Under the pieces are notes generated by a model, which saw only the letters and a list, made by a program, of their open reading frames with translations, was not told the origin of the DNA and did no database searches. From an uncultured Lachnospiraceae bacterium (GTDB taxonomy: Bacteria; Bacillota; Clostridia; Lachnospirales; Lachnospiraceae), in contig CAJTYM010000007.1 in NCBI GenBank assembly GCA_910583835.1, forward strand, positions 36,733 to 100,732: a DNA stretch of 64,000 bases. The letters run 5' to 3'. The translations under genes and the position numbers were made by a program. This document shows, in pieces, positions 17,706 to 26,150 of this stretch (positions are counted from its first letter, which is position 1; every line of letters starts with the position of its first letter).

Positions 17706-18584
17706 TTACAGCCCCTGGGCAATTTCCATCAGATACTGCCCATATTCCGTCTTCATCAGAGGCTTTGCCAATTTCTTTAACTGTTCTTCATTGATGAATC
17801 CGCGCTTATAAGCTATCTCCTCGATACAGGAAATATAAAGCCCCTGACGTTTCTGGAATGCCGACACAAAATCAGCCGCTGCCAGAAGCATATCGTGATT
17901 CCCGGTATCCAGCCATGCAAATCCACGTCCCAAAGTCTCCACTTTCAAGTTGCCGCGCCTTAAATATTCGTTGTTGACACTGGTAATCTCAATCTCCCCG
18001 CGCGCGGAAGGCTTGACATTTTTGGCAATCTCCACCACATCATTGTCATAAAAATACAGTCCCGGCACTGCATAATTGGACTTCGGCTGCTCTGGCTTCT
18101 CCTCAATGGAGATGGCCGTTCCTTCCTCATCAAACTCGACAACGCCATACTCTCTGGGGTCCCGGACATAATATCCGAAAATCGTCGCTCCCGGCTGGCT
18201 GTCCGTCCTCTCTGCGACACGCATAAGCACTTTGGAGAAACTCTGCCCATAGAAGATATTGTCCCCCAGCACCAGAGCCACAGCGTCCTTGCCGATAAAC
18301 TCCTCCCCGATGATAAAGGCATCGGCAAGCCCTCTCGGTTCCTCCTGCACGGCATAGGCAAACCTCATGCCAAGCTGGCTTCCGTCCCCCAGCAAATCCT
18401 CAAACACCGGCAAATCCCTGGGCGTGGAAATTATCAGCACCTCACGGATTCCTGCCAGCATCAGGGTGGACAGGGGATAATAAATCATCGGTTTGTCATA
18501 CACCGGCATAATCTGCTTAGAGATTGCCTTCGTCAATGGATACAGCCTTGTCCCGGAACCTCCGGCTAAAATAATTCCTTTCAT
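17706..18584 (-). CDS. rfbA: Glucose-1-phosphate thymidylyltransferase
   Basis: 292-aa nucleotidyltransferase of the RmlA short form. The N-terminus MKGIILAGGSGTRLYPLT is the nucleotide-binding signature, and EEKPEQPKSNYAVPGLYFYD is the conserved sugar-site stretch. It makes dTDP-glucose, the first step of rhamnose synthesis. The ATG overlaps the stop of the upstream 18581 gene by 4 bp (ATGA), so translation is coupled to the broken DUF6077-like gene. Confidence 0.97.
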   Translation of the reverse strand: MKGIILAGGSGTRLYPLTKAISKQIMPVYDKPMIYYPLSTLMLAGIREVLIISTPRDLPVFEDLLGDGSQLGMRFAYAVQEEPRGLADAFIIGEEFIGKDAVALVLGDNIFYGQSFSKVLMRVAERTDSQPGATIFGYYVRDPREYGVVEFDEEGTAISIEEKPEQPKSNYAVPGLYFYDNDVVEIAKNVKPSARGEIEITSVNNEYLRRGNLKVETLGRGFAWLDTGNHDMLLAAADFVSAFQKRQGLYISCIEEIAYKRGFINEEQLKKLAKPLMKTEYGQYLMEIAQGL

Positions 18585-19405
18585 TGGTTAACCTCCAAAT
18601 CATTTTTTTCTCGGGCATATACGCTTCTTGCCCCTGTAGATTCCACCAGCCCATAGCCAAGCTGGGCAAAATAACCATCCATCTCAAAAGAACTGAACGT
18701 TACAATATAATCAATCTTTCTCTTTGCAAGGGCTTTGGACAGACGTTCCTCTTCATCCTTCCTTCCGAAGTTCACGGCATGGATAATCGTTTTCTCCGCC
18801 TTGTACCCATTCTTTACATTCTTATATCCATCCGTATGGTTATAATCCAGATAGGCCTTGCGCCTGATTCCCCACACGAGCGAGGGGTCATACAATCTCG
18901 CCGCCACCTGGCATTCGATATCAAATGCCACGACAGGATTCTCTATCTCCCCATCGTTGTGCCGCTCAATGATATCGCAGACCTGTACCACATCGCCAGG
19001 CAGGTTATAGATGTTTTCCGGCATACGCAGGCTTCCTTCTGTCAGGAAAGTGCTCGTCCCACCTTGAAACAAAGCAATCAGCAGCACAAGTACTGCCGCT
19101 TTCTCCCAGAATTTCCGGCGCTCCATAACAGATTTCGTGCCCGCCCAGGCAATCAGCAGCAAAATCGGCACTGCCCAGATAAACCGGTAGAAGGTCAAAT
19201 CCGACGTCACTTTTCCTACCAGCCGCAGCGATACGTTATTGAACACAAACAGGACACTCAGCAAAACTACAAACAACAGACGCTTGCGCCCTTTTTCATC
19301 TACCTTGCAGAAACAATAAATCAGGCAGACCAGAAACAAGGTCAGGAACACGGTTGGCCCCATATAGGTCTCAAACACCTGCTCCACACTCTCCACAACA
19401 TACAT
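18581..19405 (-). CDS. C-terminal part of a split DUF6077-like membrane protein
   Basis: 274 aa with four or five hydrophobic helices (residues about 15-130) followed by a soluble region of about 140 residues ending in an alpha/beta fold (RKIDYIVTFSSFEMDGYF). It starts two codons after an in-frame TAG, in a different frame from the 352-aa ORF just upstream. Only 55 bp separate the two, and their lengths add up to that expected for one 600-plus-residue GT-C-like protein. I read them as one gene broken by indel(s). A weak GAGGA seven bases before the ATG could allow reinitiation. The function is unknown; the fold suggests a membrane glycosyltransferase-like role. Confidence 0.6.
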   Translation of the reverse strand: MYVVESVEQVFETYMGPTVFLTLFLVCLIYCFCKVDEKGRKRLLFVVLLSVLFVFNNVSLRLVGKVTSDLTFYRFIWAVPILLLIAWAGTKSVMERRKFWEKAAVLVLLIALFQGGTSTFLTEGSLRMPENIYNLPGDVVQVCDIIERHNDGEIENPVVAFDIECQVAARLYDPSLVWGIRRKAYLDYNHTDGYKNVKNGYKAEKTIIHAVNFGRKDEEERLSKALAKRKIDYIVTFSSFEMDGYFAQLGYGLVESTGARSVYAREKNDLEVNQ

Positions 19406-19460
19406 ATTCTATCCTCATCATCGACCATATTCTTTGGCTGCAGTCCACGCCCGGATACAA

Positions 19461-20519
19461 TCACCCGACCGTAATCCGCAGCCCCTTGGTATACATAAAA
19501 TACAAAACCATATAAACCACATTGGGCAGTATGCAGACAAAGGCGCGCCAGAGGATTGCCCATCGGGGCTCGGCCAGCCACTCCGCCAGCACGGCAATGG
19601 CAACCATCGCCGGGACAATCACCAGTGCGGACATTGATAACGGCACACTGGCAAAACAGACTGCAAACGTCAGAAACCAATGCTCACGCCTCTGCCTGTC
19701 TTTCCACAGGCAGAGCATGGCATAAAACACTGCCGGAATTACTACATTGGCGCAAAAACCTTTGGCCTCATAGCCCCGGACCAGCAGAAAGTCCGATACG
19801 GTATAATTCGTATGGAACCCCAAATGCAGGGCAAAGACCAGCCCCGTCAGGAAAAGCGCTTTCTTCTCCTCATCCGGGAAAAGCTGCCTGCCTATGGCAA
19901 ACAATATCCCGCCATGCATGAGAATGCAGAGCATGCCAACCACATATCTGTGCAGTACCATCCCGCTGATACCGGTCAGTTTACACAACAACGCAGAATG
20001 CATATAGAACGTGGAAATCGCATAGCGCAGATTCAGTGATTTCACCGGAGCGCCGGAAGCGCCATCGTATGCGTACATGGAATCCGTGCGCACCGTGATG
20101 TCGACTGTCCCCACATAGTAACTGGTATCCCAGCCCAAATACTGCTGCAGCGCTGCAAAGAAACAGCAAAACAACACCAGCAGAATCACTGCCAAAAGCA
20201 GGAGCCCCCGGTTCCTCCACAGTCCGGCAAAACTTTTGTACAGCAAACTGCCCAACTCTTTCCTGCCCTGCCAAAGTGCATAAATATTAATCGCCGCTGC
20301 GATAACCAGCCACAAGAATACCAGTTCATGAAACGGCCTCTGCAGAAAGATTAACGGCAGTGCAACAACCTGAAACATTCCGAAATATACAAAGAAACCT
20401 AAAATGGCTGTCTCATATCCTCTGGGGCTTAAGCGGAATAATCTGCAGGCTGCAACGCCGAATACCGCAAATTCTATTCCCAACAGTAAAAGCACAAGTA
20501 CGCATACTGCAAGCTGCAT
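19461..20519 (-). CDS. N-terminal part of a split DUF6077-like membrane protein
   Basis: 352 aa with nine or ten predicted membrane helices. A conserved-looking first loop has GWDTSYYVGTVDITVRTDSMYAYD, resembling the acidic first loop of GT-C enzymes. The frame closes abruptly at TGA 19461 inside a helix-loop segment (MYTKGLRITVG). Reading continues without stops in another frame for about 100 bp, then homologous-type sequence resumes in the third frame. The gene has its own strong promoter at 20547-20575. Paired with a DPM1-like enzyme it could have decorated the glycan; it now looks damaged unless frameshifting occurs. Confidence 0.65.
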   Translation of the reverse strand: MQLAVCVLVLLLLGIEFAVFGVAACRLFRLSPRGYETAILGFFVYFGMFQVVALPLIFLQRPFHELVFLWLVIAAAINIYALWQGRKELGSLLYKSFAGLWRNRGLLLLAVILLVLFCCFFAALQQYLGWDTSYYVGTVDITVRTDSMYAYDGASGAPVKSLNLRYAISTFYMHSALLCKLTGISGMVLHRYVVGMLCILMHGGILFAIGRQLFPDEEKKALFLTGLVFALHLGFHTNYTVSDFLLVRGYEAKGFCANVVIPAVFYAMLCLWKDRQRREHWFLTFAVCFASVPLSMSALVIVPAMVAIAVLAEWLAEPRWAILWRAFVCILPNVVYMVLYFMYTKGLRITVG

Positions 20520-20546
20520 GGTTTATTTCTCCTAATTTTTTCATTA

Positions 20547-20575
20547 ATTATAACACCATCCCACAGCAAATGCAA
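20547..20575 (-). promoter_or_regulatory. Strong sigma-A type promoter before the DUF6077/rfbA/rfbC unit
   Basis: On the minus strand, TTGCAT (20570-20575) lies 17 bp before TATAAT (20547-20552), with a TG one base upstream of the -10 (extended -10). It lies in the 71-bp gap after the DUF5722 gene, so an independent transcript should begin here and read rfbA and rfbC. Confidence 0.7.
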
Positions 20576-20590
20576 ATTTATCCATCTGCC

Positions 20591-23470
20591 CTATCTGCGG
20601 TACATGATGTGGAGCCTTGCCGGCACGAATCTCGGCACCAGCTGATCCCAGGAGGAAATGCCAATCAGTCCCAGGTAACGGTTCGTGTATTGGAATGTGA
20701 CGACCGTGTCCATATATTTATAGACCTCAAAGGCTTCTTTTCCCGCGATTCCCATGGGAAGGCCCTGGGCAACCTCCACCGGATGGTCGTAATAGCTGCG
20801 GATGATAAACGCATCCACCGTTGGATTGCACGCCGCAATGTAGTAGCTGGCTGCAATTGCCGCTGCCTGGTTTGCCTGTCCCCAGTTGGAGGCATAGCCT
20901 TGCTCAGAGAGGATCACGCGCACCTTGGAACCATAATTCCTCTTGATGTAATTCGTCAGCACATCCAGATTCTTCATCGTAATGTAGGGGCTGTTCTCAT
21001 CGTAAGTGATGCCATAGCCATCCCAGAAATTCGTGTAGGTCAGCGGGGCGGAATACGCATGGTAGGCAAGATTCCACTGAATCCCGCTCTGAACTCTTGC
21101 CAATTGCGCCACAAACGCAGCGATGGAATCCCTTACGCTGTACCCGCCCGGGACAGACGTATTCCAGAGATTATCCATACAGATGAATACCTTGGCATTG
21201 GAATATTGGCTGCGCACGGCAACATACAGGGCACGGAACGCATGGGCATAAATCTTAAAATAAGCATTCGCCGAAAGGGAACCCGCATAATTCCAGCTTC
21301 TGGGATTATTGATTTCATTTCCCAAAATCCAGTTGGACACATAGCATTTCTTAGTGCCAAACACACTGCCCAGATAACAGAACATCGCTTCCATCTTCTC
21401 CCGACCGCCATCGCGGCGCACGTTCCACAGATAGTAGGGCGCTGCCCCTGCCGCCCTTGCACTCGGGTCAATCAGGTCAAGCTGGCCGCCTACCCAGTCC
21501 AAAAGAATCTGCATGGTAACATTAATTCCCTTTTTATTGCATTCTGATACAATTTGCTTCAAAGAATCCATACTATTGAAATAATATGTCTTCCCATTAT
21601 ATTTGTAGGGCACGGTCGGATTCACGCATACAGAGGAAACCGTCAGGTTGAGGAAATTATTCTTTGCCCCGCATGCATCAATCTCCTGCATATTATTGTA
21701 AAACTGCATCCCCTTCTTCGTTGCGCCCGGTTTGTATTTGGACTTGTTCTTCGCCGCTTTCTGCGGGCCGCTGACAAAGGATGGCTTGCTGATCAGATAA
21801 TATTTCCCTTTCTTTTTCACGGCAATGGCAAACTTTGCCATCACATAGCCCTGATTCTCCGAGGTCTTCAGCGTAAAACTGAGATTCCTTTTCTTGTATA
21901 CTTTCTTTGCCGCTTTGTAGGGCTTGCCCGTGTAAGGGTTGACATACACCAGGTAATAGCGGTCGTCCGAACTCGCCACACGGCTCGTCACAGTGGCTTT
22001 AACGCTGACTTTTCCTGTTCCAACTACTTTACAGGTTTTGATTTTTGTATATTTCGTGTTCGGCTTGCGCGTGCATTTGACCCATTTTGCATAATATTTC
22101 TTATTGCCGGTCGTTCCCTTCTGTATCTCACTGACGCGCTTCTTTAACCTTGCGTCCCGGTACCAGCCGTCAAAATCGTAACCCTTCCTGGTAGGGATGG
22201 GTAAGGAAAATGTCTTGGACTGGATATTGTATTTTTTCTTTGCCCCTTTCGCCAGTTTGCCATTCCTGGTCTGGTACTTGATGGTATAATTGATTGGCGT
22301 CCACTTGGCGTAGAGCGTCACCACGCCCCCCGCTTCCGCAGTCAGCGTCTGCACACTGGCTCCGTTCGCATATGTCTTGCCCTTGCCGTCCTTCTTGGTG
22401 TTCCAGCCTGCAAAAGTATAACCGGTACGCTGAAAACGGTTCGTGCCCAGCCTGCTTGCCGTGCCATACACATGCTTGGTGTTGGCAACAGAACCGCTCT
22501 TTGCCCCATTGCCGTTGTATGTGACCTGGTAAGAATTTCCTTTCCACATAGCATAGAGGACAACGGTGCTCCCATCCGCCTGGTCTGCAAAAGATACGCT
22601 TTCCTGCTGCCCATAGGTTTTGCCCTTGCCGTCCTTCCTGGTATTCCAGCCCGCAAAGGTGTAGCCCGTCTTCGTAAATTTATTCTTCGTCAGTTTCTTG
22701 CTCTTGCCGCAGGAAAACGCCTCCGCGCTCATGGTGCCGCTTCCGCCGTTCGCCTGGAAGCTCACCTTGTACTCTCCACGCCTCCAGACTGCTTTCAGCA
22801 CTACCACTGCGCCATCCTGGTCTGTGAGGTTCTTGGCAGCAGCTCCCTCCTGGTAGACGCCAACGCCTTCCTGCTCCCAGCCGATATGCACATAATTCTT
22901 TTTGTACAGCCCGCTTACCGGAAGCTTTAATTCCTCGTCATAAGCCATCAGCCGTTCCGCAGGCGCTTCCCCGCTGCCTCCATTAAGGTCAAACTGTACA
23001 CGGTATGTAATCGGCGTCCAGGAAGCAGACAATGTCATATCTTCCATGACCGGCGCAGAAAAGCTGTAATAGTTCCCCTGGCTGTCCAGCCATCCCTGGA
23101 AGAGATAGCCCTTTTGGCTTACCTCTGCCACGTCTTCTGCCGCGATTGCCTCTCCCTCTTTCACACGCAGCGAAAAGCTGTTCGTTCCCGCCACTGTGAC
23201 GCCCCCATTTAAATCAAACGTAACTGTGTATCTCGTCTCTTCCTCCGGTGGGTTCTCCCCCTCTTCCGGCGGGTTCTCCCCCTCTTCTGGCGGATTCTCC
23301 CCCTCTTCTGGCGGATTTTCCCCTTCTTCCGGCGCTGTACGCACCTCTTGCTTATTTTCTTGATACTGCTGCGGCTCCTGCGCGATCCCCATCGCATAGA
23401 GACTGCCTCCATCCATGGTAAACAACAGTATGGATGCCAACAGTATGCATAATATCCTCTTCTTTTTCAT
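20591..23470 (-). CDS. Secreted DUF5722 glycosidase-like protein with five InlB B-repeats
   Basis: 959 aa. A signal peptide (MKKKRILCILLASILLFTMDGG) is followed by a Pro/Glu spacer made of four EEGENPP heptapeptides (residues about 46-78). Five InlB/Flg_new repeats (about 80-470) follow, each ending in a GW...LYAKW-like motif. After an Ig-like linker comes a DUF5722-type (beta/alpha)8 domain (about 585-950). It has NWILGNEINNP (candidate acid/base Glu after strand 4) and VILSEQGYAS (candidate nucleophile), the pattern of clan GH-A glycosidases. It probably acts at the cell surface on the glycan made by this locus; the substrate is unknown. No sortase motif is visible at the C-terminus. Confidence 0.85.
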   Translation of the reverse strand: MKKKRILCILLASILLFTMDGGSLYAMGIAQEPQQYQENKQEVRTAPEEGENPPEEGENPPEEGENPPEEGENPPEEETRYTVTFDLNGGVTVAGTNSFSLRVKEGEAIAAEDVAEVSQKGYLFQGWLDSQGNYYSFSAPVMEDMTLSASWTPITYRVQFDLNGGSGEAPAERLMAYDEELKLPVSGLYKKNYVHIGWEQEGVGVYQEGAAAKNLTDQDGAVVVLKAVWRRGEYKVSFQANGGSGTMSAEAFSCGKSKKLTKNKFTKTGYTFAGWNTRKDGKGKTYGQQESVSFADQADGSTVVLYAMWKGNSYQVTYNGNGAKSGSVANTKHVYGTASRLGTNRFQRTGYTFAGWNTKKDGKGKTYANGASVQTLTAEAGGVVTLYAKWTPINYTIKYQTRNGKLAKGAKKKYNIQSKTFSLPIPTRKGYDFDGWYRDARLKKRVSEIQKGTTGNKKYYAKWVKCTRKPNTKYTKIKTCKVVGTGKVSVKATVTSRVASSDDRYYLVYVNPYTGKPYKAAKKVYKKRNLSFTLKTSENQGYVMAKFAIAVKKKGKYYLISKPSFVSGPQKAAKNKSKYKPGATKKGMQFYNNMQEIDACGAKNNFLNLTVSSVCVNPTVPYKYNGKTYYFNSMDSLKQIVSECNKKGINVTMQILLDWVGGQLDLIDPSARAAGAAPYYLWNVRRDGGREKMEAMFCYLGSVFGTKKCYVSNWILGNEINNPRSWNYAGSLSANAYFKIYAHAFRALYVAVRSQYSNAKVFICMDNLWNTSVPGGYSVRDSIAAFVAQLARVQSGIQWNLAYHAYSAPLTYTNFWDGYGITYDENSPYITMKNLDVLTNYIKRNYGSKVRVILSEQGYASNWGQANQAAAIAASYYIAACNPTVDAFIIRSYYDHPVEVAQGLPMGIAGKEAFEVYKYMDTVVTFQYTNRYLGLIGISSWDQLVPRFVPARLHIMYRR
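23239..23333. repeat. 21-bp tandem repeat encoding EEGENPP
   Basis: About four and a half copies of a 21-bp unit differing by one to three bases each, inside the DUF5722 gene just after its signal peptide. Being a multiple of three, copy-number changes keep the frame and would lengthen or shorten the surface spacer. Confidence 0.85.
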
Positions 23471-23583
23471 TTTAATCCCTTTTATCCCTTTCTTTTGAAT
23501 CTCTCTTATCCCTTCTTATCCCTTTCTTTTGAAGAGCCTGATTCCCCTTTTCTCCCCAGTCCTCCTGTCTGCATCACCTCCTT

Positions 23584-25116
23584 TTAATTTATATCGGAGA
23601 GCTTGACGATGACGTAATCGTCCTGGACGGAAATATATCCGGGATTCGGATAATGTTCCATCTCTTTGGCCAGTTCCACCGCTTCCTCCTGATGGTCCAG
23701 CGTCCCATTTACCTCAATGCCCAAGGTATGCATGAAGTCTATGACGCGGGCTGTGGAGCCAATCGGGTTGGCCGGTGTGTAATCCCATCCCAGCATGGAG
23801 ACGCCATACATGTCATTGCCCTCTGCAGCGCTGTTCAGGCGCGCCCCATATCCTCCCACAAAAATCACGCGCAGGTCCTTTGTCCCCTCCGTCCGCTGTA
23901 TATCCCGGGCAATCTCGCTTGCCACACGTACATCCTCCTGATAGCGCACGTCATCCGTGTACAGCAGCCTGGAAACCGTGCTGACGCTGAACCAGACCAC
24001 AATCACGCTGGCTGCCATCATGCCCCTGCGCGCCCACAGATACCTCTTGCCCCCTTCCCTTTTCCAAAGTCCGTACGCAAACATACAGCCAAATGCGGAT
24101 ATCAGCTGCAATGCAAACTGGGAGCGCACCACCGGAGCGTTCCCCATATAGACAGTCAGCAAAAACGGCGTTGCCAACAGACCTGCCAAGGCAAGGAAAA
24201 ATACAAATTTCACTGATTTCTTTACACCCTTTTTCAGGCAGAACGCCAGACAGACAGCCGCCAGGCAGATACATACCAGAGGGTAAATGGAGCGGTGGGA
24301 CGCGCCCTCCCACAAGAGAACGTTTTTCACATGGCGTAAGATATTGCGGACAATATCAGCAACAGGGGCATTCCCCCAGAGAATCTGCCCCGTCAGATAC
24401 TGTCCCTGTCCGAAAAATACACGCGTAATCACCGCATTCACAAGATAGACTGCCGCAAAACCGCCTATCAGCTTAAGAATTGCCAATGCATACAGATTCC
24501 ACGGCCTTTCTTCAAAACCCTGCATAAAATCCATGAGGAACACCATAATGCAAAGCCCGATATAGAATGCCACGCAGCCCTGGTAAGAACAGAAACTCCA
24601 GACCCCGAACGCCAGATAGGCAGCTGCCCAGGATACCTTATATTCCCTGGCAAACACCATACGTGCCAGGGCAAAGACGGATACTGTCGCATAGAGCAGT
24701 CCCAGCACCACTTCCATCCTCTGCAGCGCAAAATAAAACTGCGGCATCCACACCGGGCACACGCTGAAGAGCACCATAAACAGCCCATAAGGATACCTGT
24801 CATCCCTGCCGCCCATTGCCCAGCAGAGGTAAGCGATAAGCGCCCCCAGCAGCATAAAACCCGCCAGAAATACAATTCCCGCAAAATATGGATTGTAACC
24901 TCCCGGCATCCACACTGCCTTGCTCAGGACAAGCCCCTGCCTGCCAATCGCCTTCCAGGAATCGAGCAGCGGTCCCGCATCCATAATCATCCGCTCCGTA
25001 TCGACCCCCACATTCTGCGAAAACACCATGTGCAGGTAGCAGACGCATACCATGACCGCATTTACAAACAATGCTTTCTTATGTACTTTAGCAAATCTTT
25101 TCATATCCTCAATCAT
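23584..25116 (-). CDS. GtrII-like membrane glucosyltransferase-domain protein (GT-C)
   Basis: 510 aa from the ATG at 25116, which has GAGGAG seven bases upstream; an in-frame ATG at 25146 overlaps the preceding gene and has no ribosome site. About eleven membrane helices; the first long external loop has NVGVDTERMIMDAGPLLDSW, matching the acidic loop of the Glucos_trans_II family. The last 110 residues form a soluble domain (LRVIFVGGYGARLN). GtrII-type proteins move a sugar from undecaprenyl phosphate onto a glycan outside the membrane. It lies directly downstream of a GtrB-like synthase and a Wzx flippase, which completes a three-part side-chain module. Confidence 0.82.
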   Translation of the reverse strand: MIEDMKRFAKVHKKALFVNAVMVCVCYLHMVFSQNVGVDTERMIMDAGPLLDSWKAIGRQGLVLSKAVWMPGGYNPYFAGIVFLAGFMLLGALIAYLCWAMGGRDDRYPYGLFMVLFSVCPVWMPQFYFALQRMEVVLGLLYATVSVFALARMVFAREYKVSWAAAYLAFGVWSFCSYQGCVAFYIGLCIMVFLMDFMQGFEERPWNLYALAILKLIGGFAAVYLVNAVITRVFFGQGQYLTGQILWGNAPVADIVRNILRHVKNVLLWEGASHRSIYPLVCICLAAVCLAFCLKKGVKKSVKFVFFLALAGLLATPFLLTVYMGNAPVVRSQFALQLISAFGCMFAYGLWKREGGKRYLWARRGMMAASVIVVWFSVSTVSRLLYTDDVRYQEDVRVASEIARDIQRTEGTKDLRVIFVGGYGARLNSAAEGNDMYGVSMLGWDYTPANPIGSTARVIDFMHTLGIEVNGTLDHQEEAVELAKEMEHYPNPGYISVQDDYVIVKLSDIN

Positions 25117-25138
25117 TTTGCCACTCCTCATCAGCATC

Positions 25139-26089
25139 TCAGCCAATTTTCTTTATCTTTTCATCGCTGCACTCACTCACGATGTAGTGAGGGCGCTTTT
25201 TCGTCTCCACATAAGTCTTGCCCACATACTGTCCGATGACTCCCAGACAGAACAGCTGCACGCCGCCAATAAAAATCATCACGCACATATTAGACGCCCA
25301 GCCCTGCACCTCATCGCCCCACAGGAGCTTGCGCACGATAATGAACATAATCGCCAGCAAGGAAAATCCGGTACAAGCCACGCCCATCCAGGAGGCAATG
25401 GTCAGCGGCATCTGGGAAAAACTGACAATCCCATCTATGGAATACTTGAACAGTTTCCAGAAATTCCATTTGGTCTCCCCGGCAGCCCGCTCCACATTTT
25501 CAAAATCATACCAGTAGGTGCGAAAGCCGATCCAGCCGAAAATCCCTTTGGAAAAACGGTTTCTCTCTCCCATCTCCACAATCACATCCACCATTTCCCG
25601 CCGCATCAGGCGGTAATCCCTGGCTCCGTCCACGACGTCGGCATCGGAAATCTTGTTGATTACCTTATAGAACATCCTTGCAAAGAAAGAACGGATGGGC
25701 GGCTCTCCTGCCCGGTCCACCCGCCGCGTGGCAACGCTGTCGTACTCCCCGGTTTCCAAAATCTTCACCATCTCCGGCAAAATATGGGGCGGATCCTGCA
25801 GATCTGCGTCCATGACTGCCACATAATCTCCGGCGGCATTGCAAAATCCCGCATACATCGCCGCCTCCTTGCCGAAATTCCGGGAAAAAGAAAGGTAGCG
25901 GACATAGGGCCTGCTCTGGGAAAACCCACGTATCATCGCCAAGGTCCCATCCGCAGAACCGTCATTGACATAGAGGATTTCAAATTCATATTCCGGCATC
26001 TGTTCGATAACTTTGGCGATTTCCCTGTCAAAAGCTGCCAGGCAGCTTTCCTCATTATAACAGGGAATAATCAAACTGATTTTCTTCAT
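25139..26089 (-). CDS. GtrB-like undecaprenyl-phosphate glucosyltransferase
   Basis: 316 aa from the ATG at 26089 (frame open to 26149; GGAGGAG lies 12 bases before 26089, so the start is not certain). It has the GT2 domain of the GtrB/DPM1 family with SLIIPCYNEESCLAAFD, LYVNDGSADGT, and VAVMDADLQDPP, the DADLQDPP signature of this family. Two membrane helices at the C-terminus (about 225-250 and 265-290). It should transfer a hexose, typically glucose or GlcNAc, from the nucleotide sugar to undecaprenyl phosphate on the inner face. Neighbours: a Wzx flippase upstream, GtrII-like acceptor transferase 22 bp downstream. Confidence 0.9.
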   Translation of the reverse strand: MKKISLIIPCYNEESCLAAFDREIAKVIEQMPEYEFEILYVNDGSADGTLAMIRGFSQSRPYVRYLSFSRNFGKEAAMYAGFCNAAGDYVAVMDADLQDPPHILPEMVKILETGEYDSVATRRVDRAGEPPIRSFFARMFYKVINKISDADVVDGARDYRLMRREMVDVIVEMGERNRFSKGIFGWIGFRTYWYDFENVERAAGETKWNFWKLFKYSIDGIVSFSQMPLTIASWMGVACTGFSLLAIMFIIVRKLLWGDEVQGWASNMCVMIFIGGVQLFCLGVIGQYVGKTYVETKKRPHYIVSECSDEKIKKIG

Positions 26090-26150
26090 TTCTTCTTTCG
26101 TCTCCTCCAACTTCCCCTCTGGCTTCATCGCAAAGCATATCTGCGCCATG

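Noticed and set aside
18581..19405. Independent small membrane-protein gene
   Set aside because: Its start lies right after in-frame stops, its membrane helices continue the topology of the upstream ORF, and combined length fits one protein; a split gene is the simpler reading.
20360..21547. Plus-strand open frame of 395 codons
   Set aside because: It is antisense to the DUF6077-like and DUF5722 genes, has no protein family features and no ribosome site; it is a shadow of GC-biased codon positions.
23239..23333. Short regularly spaced repeats resembling a CRISPR array
   Set aside because: Repeats are directly adjacent without spacers and encode an in-frame heptapeptide spacer of a secreted protein.
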